Positions 21,006 through 33,500 of a stretch of DNA of 64,000 nucleotides are shown here, in pieces (position 1 is the stretch's first letter; every line of letters begins with the position of its first letter). The stretch covers positions 27,500,385 through 27,564,384 of the forward strand of contig JAZBQD010000017.1 in the NCBI GenBank assembly GCA_036583965.1. Reading direction: 5' to 3'. The stretch is from Prunella strophiata. Lineage: Eukaryota; Chordata; Aves; Passeriformes; Prunellidae. The notes under the pieces were generated by a model. It was not told where the DNA came from and did not search any database. It worked only from the letters and a program-made list of their open reading frames with translations. The position numbers were made by a program, and so were the translations under genes.

Positions 21006-24000
21006 AGAGTATATACTTCAAAATGCAAACTGCACCTGGGAAGAAGGCATAAAGCACCAGAAATCCAGGAGCATAATTGAAGGAAATGGTATAAGGATTA
21101 CAATACATGACAATCTGAATATAAGCCAGCAGGTCAAAGTTTTGGACAACAAGCAAACAAATGACCAAACTCAAATGCAAAATAAAATGCACAAAAAATC
21201 CCCTCTAAATTGTTGTCAGTAGTGGAACTAATGAAATATTAACTTGTATTTAGCCTATTTCAAATCAACACCTGCATCTATTTCTACCTAAACATCAGCT
21301 TCCCTCAAAAATATTTGCAATATACTCTCATGCTTGTCAAATCCCTCTCTTTCTTCCCCCTTTTTTGCCCCACGCGCTGGAGGAAGAGGAAGCCAGATGT
21401 GGATTTCAGTGGCAGAGTGGACAGGGCATACATGCCAACCACCCAGCCAGTCAGGTGTCTGTATCTAGGAAGGTAGCTGAGCTCTCTGGTACCTGTCTAG
21501 TCACAGATTTTCACAAAATTTATAAGAACTATGGATCCTCATGCATTCTTCAGTCAAATTTGATTGAAATTGACAAATTAATATAATAAGAATTTGCTCA
21601 GAAAAAAAATGGCAGATATAAAATGAGATGGAGCACAGCAATCCTTAGAATCCACACAGAATCCTTAGAAAGAATGAGAAAAAAGAACCTATCCTGGGAT
21701 GTTCTTCAGAGGAGGGGTATATAGCAGATTTGGAAGCTAATTACTTTAATAGTCACTACAGATTTAGAGCTGTATCCTTTCTTAGATCTGACTTTGAAAG
21801 AGAGATTAATTGCACTGCACTCCAAAAATACGAATGTTAACAGACTGGGAAAACAAGCCCTATAGAATAAAAAGTGAGATGAGTGGATGTGTTTAACTTG
21901 GATATAAAAGTACAGAGATGGGTGATTATGTAAAGAAGTGTTTAATGAAATGATCAATTGCTCTCTGTGCTGGGAAAGAAGAGATTTACTTCATTAGCAG
22001 CAAAAAAATCTGCATGAAATCAGTCAAGTTTTCCAAAGCAGTGTGTGAGCAGCTGCTTTGGAGGCTTTTAACAGAAATTTACAGAAGCATAGTCTCTTGT
22101 AGAGACTTTCAGCTTTATGTTTCTGTCACTGCATCTTAAACCTTTTTGTCTGGGGAGATTCTGGGGACAGAGTAAGGACCACTACAGTTACAGCAGCACA
22201 GCTTGGGCTCCATTTGCATAATTTGCTAGACTTCTAAAAATGTTCTCCACTGATAAATCTGAGAAAAATCCAGTGAAGGAAATGTGAATCTTGATGTAGG
22301 CTTCAGTTAATTTTGGCTCAAGATGTGAATGCATGAAAAGGTTGTGTTTGTGTGTTTTAACATCTAACAGGGAAAAATGCTTCCTGTTCATGGTCTCAGT
22401 TTAATCAAGCCAGTGAAACAAATTCAATTTAAAGAAAGTAAAAAATAAATATTTCTAATTTTTTTCTGTTCTGACTATTCCAATCTAAAGATTAAAACAC
22501 AAAAAATTAAGCTGTATGTATATATGTAACAATTTCCCAATAAATATGAACAGTGAGTTTTGTTTAGTGGTTATTCCCCGCTTCAATCTCTCCCCAAACA
22601 CTTTTTTAAAAAACTAGTTAATGACTATGGAGGCACGTCTTCATTTATGGAAAAGTGATTTTAACCAGTCATTCTCTGTAGAGAGCCTTTTTTTTTTAAA
22701 CAGTTTTTTTTAAACAGTGGTTTTATTTTGTTTTGTTTTGTTATGATTTGTTTTTTACCTGGGACATAGTAAAATTTCACTCCTGCTAGTCTGATTGCAT
22801 GTGGACAATCCTTAGTTACCTAAACATTTACTAGTTTCAAAGTATTTGCATGAATAAGATTCATGAGCAAATAAATTCAAAGTTCAGGACCTAGAGTCAC
22901 ATTCCAAATATAAGAGTTGAAAAGCAGATTCTTTCTTGCTTGTTACACTGCAAACGGGGTTGTACTACAAGATGCTATATAAGATTTTTAAAATGGAGAA
23001 GCTGGGATGCAGCTGACAGTCTTTTAAAAAATTGGATTGCAATAAAATCATGTTAAATTAGCTTATAACTATGTATTTCATTCATGTTAATTTATCCATT
23101 CATTGTTATACATAAATGTATATGAAATTTGGGGGTTGGGTTTTGGAAAAAAGAGAAGACCAGAATTGTGCCCCCTTTTACACATAAACTTCATATTTAA
23201 GGAACACATCCATTTCTTGCCCTTAATATATTAAGTCTGACATCAGTTATTTCAGTGCTGAAAACCAAAGTACTAATTGAACAGTCATTCCAAACTTTGA
23301 AACAACAAAGGAATAAATAGGAGATCTCTCATATTAGTGCTCAGCATAAATTGTATTTAACATGGCAGTTGGAAGGTGGATCAAAAGATCAACCAAAATG
23401 CGTAATACCCCAGTTGTGTAGTGAAGTCTGCCCACATTATTCTCTTTAATCTGTTGATTCTCTTTTATCTATTCAATTTTCCAGGAAGAAACCTCTCTAA
23501 ATCCAATGCTTTGAAAATCTGAACAGTGGTACATCAGCCACACTGTTTGGCAGCTCTCAAGTTGTTCTGATTGGTAAGGTTATGTAGCCGTCCTTGTAAG
23601 AGGGTTTTTGGGGACTCTGGGCCCTTACTGCATGCATTTCCCAAAGTATACACAAGTAGTCCAATGGGAGCAAACACAGCAATTCCCAAATGTGTGGAAA
23701 ATGTGTGGATGGGTCTGAGACCAAAAATTACATCTATAAGAGAGTAAAGAGGAAATTTCATAGTAATGACTGTAGCACTGTCAGAGGAAGAGTAGAGATG
23801 CCAAGGCAGCAGCAGCTTCCTGAATGTCAGGCCTGAGCTGCACTATTTAAAGTTATCATGTTTGGTTTCAAATCCATTACACACAGGGTCAAAGGATGAA
23901 GAAGAACACCTCTAAGATGACAGTGCAGAATTCCATCACAGCAAACCAAGATTATGTTTGTGACCCCAAAGCGTGATGCATTACTTGCATGTTAAAAAAA

Positions 24001-24602
24001 TCTCAAAATCAGCAAATGTATCCCTCTGCTAAAAATTTCAGTGCCAAAAGCCATACAATTGACTCAAAGCAAAAAACATTTCAAGTGAATCACTCATCTG
24101 GGCAAGCCCAGACGGGACACTGTTAAGCATCAGTTGGCCATCATAATGGTTATCTCTCTTTAGGAACTTCAGTGTCAACAGAACCAACACAGACCAATCT
24201 CACATGTTGGGCCCAGACCTGTTCTCCTTCCTGTGGTAAAATTCCCACAGGTAGCAATGGAAATTCCACCTTTAAGATCTGTGCAGCTCTGCCATTTGTC
24301 TCAAGAGCTGAGTCTTCTATGGACAGCAAACAGCTACACACAGAGAGACTAGAGAGACTCTAATGGACTGTCTGGGGAACACAGGGTAAAAGAAAAGGAA
24401 AAAAATGTGGCCTCCCTCCCTTGATGCAGTTAATGCACCAGCTTACCCGTCCTTCCTAACCACCCCTCTACATGCATGGTCAAGTTACTCAACAGAAGTT
24501 TTGCCCAATGCTCAACATTTTATTTCTGCCGTTCTTAAATTTCAAGTGGGTAATTCCTGAAAGGCATCAGGAAAAAAGCACTGATTGGCTGTAAGAATTG
24601 GA

Positions 24603-24620
24603 GGTGACAGGTCTGTCACC
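24603..24620. promoter_or_regulatory. Inverted TGACAG (MEIS/TGIF-type) motif pair
   Basis: GGTGACAG and CTGTCACC face each other across two bases. TGACAG is the core bound by TALE homeodomain proteins such as MEIS and TGIF. It is a motif match only, with no adjacent promoter visible. Confidence 0.2.
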
Positions 24621-26889
24621 AGCAGAGTGCAGATGACCTCTCTCATCTACAATAAACCAAAACTGACAACCATGAGCTGGAGCACCAGTTAAGCAACACC
24701 AATTCCGCTTTATGGGAATATATCAGATGACCAGTTGTTAGCTAAAACTCTCTCCAGTTCTCCAATAAGTCAGGATCTTCCACTAAATTCAGTCATAGGC
24801 TTCCTTAAAATGGAAATCAGCTGATGATAAGGTGGTTTTAGGAGCACTACTAAAAAAACTTAAGGGAGCTGAAGAGGAGGAATTTTATCTGTTTACATGT
24901 TTTTCTATAGTTCCCACTACTGAATTTCTAAAATCATATTCAATCTAGAAAGCCAAGTAGCCTCCAGCTTCAGGATTGTCATACTACCTCAACCAGAACT
25001 CAGAGATTTTACCTTCCAGCTCTGTTAAATGGCCCACTTGGAGGCAGTTGTCCTCACTAAAGTCAAGTGTATCAAGTGTATCTGGTGGGACAATGCTTTG
25101 CAAATCATCTGTAAACTAAATAGCACAAGTCATAAAACTTACCCATAAAAATTTCAGAGACCATCTGATGTAACACAAAAGCAAAGTCCTGCTTACAAAT
25201 AATCACTGAAAGTCTTGAAGCTTGGAACATCTCTGTTATTGGCCCAACTATCATGCATTTAGTTTCAGCAGAAAACACTGCTTTGTACTCCTAAAAATTA
25301 CCATGGGTTTGTTTGGCTGCCAAACCCCTCCTATTTTCCATCCCACAGACAGCTGAAGAAGATAGATGTAGCAAAATGGCAAAATGCTTCCTTGCCTCTG
25401 TGAAATTATGTGGGTAATGGGATTGTTTTCCATGAAGCTCTTTGCGAGATTCGTTGCAGAAACTGTTGTCCAAAATCAACAGAAAAAACTCAGACTCTCA
25501 TCCAATATAATTAGTGAATAACCTGTATTTTAATATTTAACAATATTTAATTTAATTAATAGAATAAAAGTAAAATGCATGTTGGCATTTTAAATTAACA
25601 AATAAGGAATAATTAGTACAAAGTATGTTCCATGTCATGAAAGTAGTTTTATAATGAATTATAAAATGCATTGCAGATGTGAATAAAGCCAAGCCCAGTC
25701 TTAGCTATCACCAAGATATCAGAAGGACTCCCTTGCTACAATCAAACAGTGATAATGTTTTTTCTCATGCTTCAGTGATTAGCCAATATGCTGACTTCTG
25801 CAGAGTTATTTTGATTGGAAGATATAAAAATATAGATATATACAAAGGATTTTTTTCCTGGAATTTAAAAGAAAGAGAACAACAGCATCAAGTCAGTCAA
25901 CAGTGTACTCAGAGGACTCTGCATTTGAGAAGACCCTGATGATTCCCTTCTCCTCATGTTATTACAATCAGTTAATTCCCTGACACCACACAGCTTAGCC
26001 TTGCTGTAACTTCCCAGCCACCACTGTTCAAGACTGCATTTAATGACCCCTTCCACGTAGACTTTTGGCAGAAAGGATGCCAAACATAGCTACAGGGCCA
26101 AATCAAGTCTCCAGCTGTCTCTAGTTCACCATTTGATAGATCCTCCAGTATAACAATTCCATCCCTACCACTGCCTTTTTTTCCACTGAACCTGGCAAAA
26201 CATCACTGGGACTAACACTAGAAGTGCAGACATTCACAACAGGTTCAGGCAACTACCTTTTATAGACAGGGATGAAAAGAAAAACAATCAGGAGGTATGA
26301 TATAATTACAGGGTAATAAAACTATAAACATTGTTAATACATTAATTTAACATTTGGATTTCACATCTAGGTGTACAAATCCACAGATGTCCAATTGTTA
26401 CCATTTTAGGTTGGAGAAAGTAATTTTTTTGACTGATGCCTATCAACAGGCACGTATTTTTTTTGAGCAGTGACAGAGGAGAAAAGATATCAGAAATATT
26501 ACCGAGGAAAGCTCATATGAGTTACACAGCAAGCAACCAGGATAAAATAAAACCTCCCATTGTGCCATAAAGTTTTAATTTATCTGGTTATGAAAAACAC
26601 GCTGCTGGAGGAAAATTGTTTATATAAAATGTAGGAAGGGCAAAATGTTACTGCTACAATAAGATGTGCCCCTGACATTCTACTTTCTGATTTCTTTCCA
26701 AACATTTGTGCTGAAATTCTGAAACCAAGCAATGTTGAAAAACATTGTTTCTGATGAATCTCATATAAAGTATCATTCTCACAATTCTCCTGGCTAAAAC
26801 TTTGGTATTCTTACAACAAATCTCCATGGACAGCAGAGGGAAGATAATTTTGGCCCTAATTTGAAAGAAGCAACGAAGTCAGCTAATGA

Positions 26890-26995
26890 CAGTGTGAAGA
26901 GATGACGCCTGCAGGAAGGGACAGTGTGACACAGAAGGTCTGTAAAAGGTTGGGCGGGAGGGAACAGGGGTGAAGGGACAGAAAAGGGGGAGAGA
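26890..26995 (+). promoter_or_regulatory. Isolated GC-box / G-quadruplex patch
   Basis: Within AT-rich DNA this patch holds 'tgacgc' (CRE-like), an Sp1-type 'gggcggg' and four G-runs at 26952-26970 (GGG-C-GGG-A-GGG-AACA-GGGG) that satisfy the canonical G-quadruplex pattern. It could be an old promoter or enhancer remnant. No transcript or open frame is associated. Confidence 0.3.
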
Positions 26996-28508
26996 TACTG
27001 AGTTTATTCCAGGGAACGACTGTTGAGCACAAGAGGAAGACTGCAGGAGTCAGGGATATCTGTGTAATTTGGAGACGTGTCAGCTAATCATTCACCAAAT
27101 TCAGAGTAGAAACAAACTGTACAGCCAATAGAAAACTGACAGAGGTTTGCCAGTTGCTGGTTTGAATAAAATGAAAAACATAAGTCTCTGAGAATATCAG
27201 ACATTTTTATATCCAGAATAAGATTGTGAAACTTTTTTTTTTATTTGTCTAGTTTAAGCTACCTCTTCAAGGAAGAAGCTCTGATACTCCTTGGGAACTG
27301 GACACACAATTGTTTTTCTTTTACTTTGTTTTGTACTTGAAAAATACAAGGAAAAAATGTTTTGAATTAAGGAAGAAAAGCATTAGTGTTTAAATGGCTG
27401 CTCCTGTGTGTTGAAGAGAGCTTTGTGTCTTTTTCTTGTTCCAACAAATGCAAAGCTGCCATAAAGCACTCCACCCCTTATTTAAAGTGAGAGTTTCTGG
27501 ATATGAAAATCACTAGACCAAAAGCCATTTATACCGCCTACAGAAGACCGAGACATTCCAACAATGCTCTATTTCACTTATCAACAATAATAACTGTAAT
27601 TAACTCATGATTCTGCTGAAGTCTGAAAAGTCTGTTGTAGTTTAAAAAAAGCCAAACCAACACCAAAAATCCAAACCCCAACCAACAAACCTCCTGCAAA
27701 GTGATATTAAAAAAAAGTGATACCTGCACAGTACTGTCGGGAATCCTGTATAAGCTTGTTAGGAATAGTCTTGAATGTCAGATAGGTAGGAGAGAAACCT
27801 CTGAGTAACAGCAATGAGGTGAAAGCAAGGTATAAAGATAGCCATTAGAGCAACAAGGTTTAGAGATTACCCTGTGAGGTTTGGGGAAGCATTCCCTTTT
27901 TGTCTTGTAGAAAGGAATAAATGGATGCTGTTGTGAATTTCACTGTATTCTCCAGAGTTTATATGTTGCTTTTCTGCATAACTGTGTATACAAGTTTATT
28001 AGAAGCAGTATATTTTTTGACTGATCAAATTGCCCTTTGCAGATTATCACTTTGAAAGCTCATTATTGAAGAATAAATAATCAGGGTGTCTGATCAGAGG
28101 ACACATTATATCACCCCTCAATGCAGGCAGCGATCTTTTCAAAAGCCATTTTACCCCCAGTTTCCTTTGGGGAGAACATGGTGCTTACTTACTTTACTCC
28201 CAACAACAAAATGTCAGCTTTGAACAGTATTTGAAACAAATATTAAAAACTGAAAAAATGTGGAAGCAGTTGAAAAACTGCAGATTTTTTACATAAAATT
28301 TTATCTTGTCAGCTCTTTCAAGACTTACTATGAAAAGAATAACAGTGCCCTTTGCTAAAATGAATTATCTGGAAAAATATTGCCACAGGTACTTATAAAG
28401 ACTGTTATAATTTTTTACCACACCACCTTAAAAAGAAAAGCAAACCAATTAAAAAAAAAATCTATGACAACTCAAGTCAATAATATATTCTTATAAAAAT
28501 TTCTCTGC

Positions 28509-28563
28509 GTGTATATAAAAAGTATATATACACACACAGATATATAAATGTATATATATAAAA
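28509..28563. repeat. Compound TA/CA simple repeat
   Basis: Interrupted (TA)n with an embedded (CA)5, about 55 bases. It is a decayed compound microsatellite. Confidence 0.85.
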
Positions 28564-30418
28564 TAGTAAACCCCAGCCTTACCTACAGTGAAAAATCTTG
28601 CAGTCATATAAGAATGAAGAGCGATGAAGCCCTTACTCACAAAGAGAATCAGATCACAAGAGGGAAGAAGGTGAAATCAGGAAGCTAGTTCCTACTTGAA
28701 AAACCACAGCTGTGAGGAAGGTTCTAAGTTTGTCTATGAATCAGCCAAGCATCTGATCTGTGGTGGTAATTAAGTGCTGGAAAATAAATTCATCTGGAAT
28801 CTTTTTGTGGAATAGGAGGTAGGGATAAAATAGAAGCCACATAAAATAGCAAAGCTCAGGAGGTTTTGGTAGATAACTTCTGTAAATGATTTAATAATTC
28901 CTTGCTAAAAATTAAAGACTATTGAACAAAAGGGAAAGAAAATTTTAATTTTAGCAGTAGACAGTATTTTCTGATCTTCATAAGTAAAGGGAAAAAATGC
29001 AGAATTTCTGAAATGGTAGTGTTATATTTTTTAAAACAAAAGTGCTCCAATTGAAAATGTTTATGTGCATTTTTACCATAGACAGAATGAGCAGCTGAAG
29101 TGCAGGCTTTCTGCAATACACAGATAACACAGAAGTTTCTTCACAAACTGACAAGTAATACAAAATACAAATCAAAGCTGAGGCACTTTCGATTTTCACA
29201 GTTGCAGCAGAAAGGTAAGTCCACGCAAATCCAGTTGTCTTGCTCTCCAAATGCTCTGTAAATAGAGTCTAATTGGTGATGACTGTGACACTTCTATGCA
29301 CAAGAAGCAGGAAATAGACATGGACTTGCCCCATTTTGTACACAATAATATGCATTTATATATTATAGTTTTTCTTCTGTAGTGTATCTAAAATTGTTTT
29401 CACTGACTTTAAATATGATAATTACTTAGAGATCTTTAGCTATTTTAACATCTTTTTGGTACATATTACAGGCAGAGGTTAAAAAAATCACAGAAGGAAA
29501 TAGTCTTTTTATTGCAAGTTAATTAATTCAAAGTAAATAGAAGAACCAGTGCTGCACCATCCCAATGGTGTATTTTCCTCTAAAATCAAAAGTGTATAAA
29601 ACTGGGCTGTTTTATTGGCCCACTTCAGCCTGTGTATGTTCAAATGCTACTCTCAGATTGGGAGGACGTTTGTGCCCTTTACAAATATCAGATTCCCAGC
29701 TGCAAAGTGACAATTCTGTAACTTGGTAGCATCCAATAAAGTCTTAAGGTACCAAAAGCAACTGATAGTTCTAATCACCGTTATTATTTTTCTTTCAGTC
29801 AACAAGTCCCTCTAAGAAGCATTACAAAACCACAAAGAAATATTACAAGGTACTGAATTGTAACCAGTACATTAACAATTGTATAAAAAGAAAATTTTAA
29901 TCTATTCTGACCTGCTGAGAATGTGAATGATACATTCTGGGTTCAGTCTTCTGGTAATAGATTTTAAGGGAAAGGCATTGCCAAAATGCTGAGCAGCTAC
30001 ATGACCTTATCACAGAAATGTATTATTAGAACAGACAGCAATCACAGAGAAACATAACACAAACTGTCACATTTTCCAAAAAACCTTGCAATAGATGACT
30101 CTAAGAAGGAAGAATACAAGAAGTACTTACTGTGCAGGGAATGAAATGACACATGAGGAAAATCAGACTTTCAAGAGGAGGTCATGAACCTTCTTGACAA
30201 CAACATGGAAGAAGAAGAGCTTGTCACACAACTTTGCAGAAAGAAAAATAATTTCAACAGGACAGACCAAAAGATAGTGCAAATGTTTTATTGCTCCCAA
30301 AAAGTGTGCACATTTAATGCAAGAAAGCAGACTTGATGGAAACAAGCTAAAATCAGTTTTTGGGGCACTTTTCCCCAGTGTAGCATAGCTGGAGACTGGA
30401 CCATGTTAAAGAGCAGCT

Positions 30419-30562
30419 GAGACTGGCTCAGTTGGTTAGAGCAGAGTGTCAGTAAGACCAAGATGTGGATTCAATGCCTGTTAAGCACTTTGCTTAAAAG
30501 TTGGGTTTGATGATCATTGTAGGTCCCTCTCAACTCAGGATATTTTGAGAATCTGTGATGTC
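30419..30562 (+). mobile_element. tRNA-derived SINE with CR1-type tail (TguSINE1-like)
   Basis: The head resembles a tRNA gene: a good RNA polymerase III A box (tggctcagttgg, 30424-30435) and a weakened B box (ggattcaatgc, 30467-30477) at the right spacing. After a short linker, the tail 'ttgatgatcattgtaggtccctctcaactcaggatatttt' matches the 3' end of CR1 LINEs, ending in a degenerate CATTCTGTGATTCTG-like unit. This tRNA-plus-CR1 structure is that of the TguSINE1 family described in zebra finch, whose head I recall as tRNA-Ile-derived. Such SINEs are mobilised by CR1 reverse transcriptase. The decayed B box and substitutions in the tail mark an old, inactive copy. Confidence 0.8.
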
Positions 30563-33500
30563 AGGTGATAGTGAAAGATGGTAATCCACTGTGGATTTTT
30601 GCTTTTGAGGACACTGGACAGTCATGACTCCATTCCTGGCCTCCTTATGGACAGTACCACCTCCTGAATATGATCCCACCCTGAGGCATAATTTAGTTCA
30701 TTTTCATTAATGAAAAAATTATTTTCTTTCAGTTCTAATTTAGATCTTTCTTAGATAAAGCAGATGCTTGCTCTCCCCTGCTTCTACCTACAGCTAAGGT
30801 CAAGGTCTATTGATGTCTCTGACATTCTCATCAGTAGCCTATTAGCTTGATTATAGGACCAGTAGAATCATCTGTTAAGACATGAAATAAAACCTTCCAT
30901 TCATCATCTCCAACTGCAGGTCTTCAGTCTGAACATGCAGAGACCTAGACTCAACTGCATGCAAATCACAGAATTTATTATATAATATATCCACCTTCAC
31001 ACACAGAGTCCCCAGGTAGAGCCATCAATCAGAGGAGGAGATCCCTAAGGAATGTGAGTGGGGAATACCAATTCCTTGGTCCCTACAACTGAAAGTAAGG
31101 CAGTCCATGAGAGCAGGGCTGCCAAACACAGACCTTTCCATTCAAACATCCTGAGCCAAAGTACTGGTTATTGGGGGATAACTTCCTGTGCTTCAGTCCT
31201 ACTGCAGCACACAATTTGAGAAGAGCCTCCCGTGGTCCCTGCTGCCTACTCTGAGCAGCCCATCCATTCCTCAGGTGCCCCTCAGGCACCCCAGCACGGT
31301 GCTCTGCTGTCACCGCTCCCTCTTCGGTGAGGAGCTTTGCTCTAACCACACCCAGTTTCAGTTGCAGCTAGACTGTGTTTTTATTCCTCATCATGGTTGT
31401 GTGTAGGTGGATTTTGAAAGGCCCTGGGCTCCCCTCTGTTTTGAACAAGCTTCACTGCTGTACACTGGGGCTGGAAGGTGCTCCTGGAACAGTGCACAGT
31501 GATAGGACACCTTTATGCTTTATCAATAAATCCTTACACATCTTGTCCCCCCTCCCCTTTTTAATATATTCTATGGGCTAAGATTCCATTCTACAATATC
31601 TGCAATGTGAGAATCAACAGGGCCTTCCACATAATTCTACAGAACACAGTAAACCACATTTTTTTCTTCTGCTTTTTCTAGAGCTAATTTACCCACTTGT
31701 ACTGTCTCCTAATCTATATACCATCATGTCTATTTTCCTATAGAGACACAAGATGTCATTGGTGGCAGGAACTCTGCACAAAGATAATTATTTCACCTAT
31801 TTATGAATTTTCTCTCTTATGACCTTCAGTCCTTAGGACCATGATGATTTCCTTTTCTCCCTTAAAAAGTTTTTATTGATGAGATGACAAAAATTCTGTC
31901 ATTCCGGTGGCAGAGAAAACTCAACATCTGTTCCACTTGTCCTCTTTTAATTTTCCTTAAAATTGCCCAATCTTTGCAGTTGTGTTGCTAGTGCCCATTT
32001 TTGTTGTTTGGTTGGGATTTTTTTTCTTTTTTTCATAAGGGGTGGCCATGACTAAATAATGACAGGGACGTGAGTCCAAATATGCTTTATAATAATTTTT
32101 ATTCCCCTCATCTGATTAGCAGCCATTCAGGAAAGAAGATAATGAGGACATTTTTCACATGCTGGGATTTTCAGAAGCATATTTATTGTAGGAAATTACT
32201 TTTGGAGATTTCTAACTTAGCTGAAGAGCAAATTGCCTCTCTGACAATCTGTTGTTTAAAAATGAATACCTGTGAGATATATAGTGATATATATGGACAC
32301 AAAGCCATGGTTAGGATAGATTCCACTCCAAAAGGCACATGGCTCAATCCAAAGAACACCATGGCACATATCCATCATTCTGGAGGTGCTTCCACATACC
32401 TGAAGCCACATCTCATGTGAAGAGACAAGCCAGTGCACAAAAGTAGCGGTAGATGTTTCATAGAGTGATAGCATCAGGGATTCCTTCTGTCACTAGGAGC
32501 ATGTAACCTATTCTTTCTGAGTGGAAAGTACCAAGACCAGCCCTGTGTAGCTCCCTAGCTGTGAAGGAGCAGCACAAATCCTGATTTGGACTTGGTGAGT
32601 ATCTGTGGGCTCTCTCCTCAAGAGTACTGCAAGGCCACTCTCAGTGCCAGATCAGCTGTGTATGCAGGCAACAAACCTGTCAGTGCAGCCCCAAACCCAG
32701 GCAAGGACTGCTTTCCCTGAGTGTCTGGTATGTGACAGATGGACAAAAGCTGTCTGAAGGCCTTTAGGTGCACTCAGACATGCTGCCCACAGGCTGATTT
32801 CAAAACCACTATGTGGAGTGAAAGATCTGAAAAACTTGGTTTTTTTCCAGGAATTTCTCCAATGTCTGAGAGTACCATTACAGCAAAAAAATCATCATTC
32901 TTACTTGCAGCTGAATCTCTTTTGCAGTAAATATTTTGGATACTCCTTGTTTTCAGACAGGACAGTCATACTTGTAAAAAAGTAATATTTGTAAAAAGCC
33001 TAGCAAGCCAGAAATGGGCCTCCAGTATCCCTTAAAACACTCTATCAACATTTAGTAGATAGTGGGGCTTCCTGTAAGATTGCATGTGTTATCCTAGGCT
33101 TTTTGTTTCATGCTTTAGGCTCTCATATAACTCGTTCATTGTGTTACTAAAATTTTGGTAAAATTAAAAAAATAAACCTCCTTAACACCACTGTAGCATT
33201 AAGAAGCAGGCATTCTGTATTTGGCCACATGCATGGAGGACTATCTCCTCCCAAAACCATGCATATTGAGTACAGGAAAGTTGCTGTTGATATGTATTCT
33301 ACATACATATTCATCGATTGTCCCAGACCAAACATATATATGATAATAATTTCTCTGAAATCATTAACATAATTTCCCTCCCCTTTACACATGCATTCTT
33401 CTGTCCTTGGGGTCACTCTGGTGGTCCCTGGTGGCTGGAGACCTCAGTGTTCCAGTTGACCTGGCTGAGTTGGCAGGGCACTGGGGCTGGTGAACTTCCA

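Larger units (their letters stand above)
21005..30418. other. Unclassified AT-rich sequence, no gene seen
   Basis: Over 9 kb without a recognisable gene. Small items within it: a minus-strand frame at 23534-23761 with a splice-acceptor-like tract before it; an inverted TGACAG pair at 24603-24620; a purine-rich patch with a GC box and G-quadruplex motif at 26890-27000; and a TA/CA simple repeat at 28509-28563. Frames elsewhere are short and featureless. Confidence 0.45.

Noticed and set aside
20935..21192. Minus-strand frame ending in poly-Lys
   Set aside because: The Lys run is the poly-T tract; the hydrophobic remainder matches no family and has no polyadenylation signal before the tail.
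30419..30480. Functional tRNA gene
   Set aside because: The B box is degenerate, no cloverleaf can be completed, and a CR1-type tail follows, so it is a SINE head.
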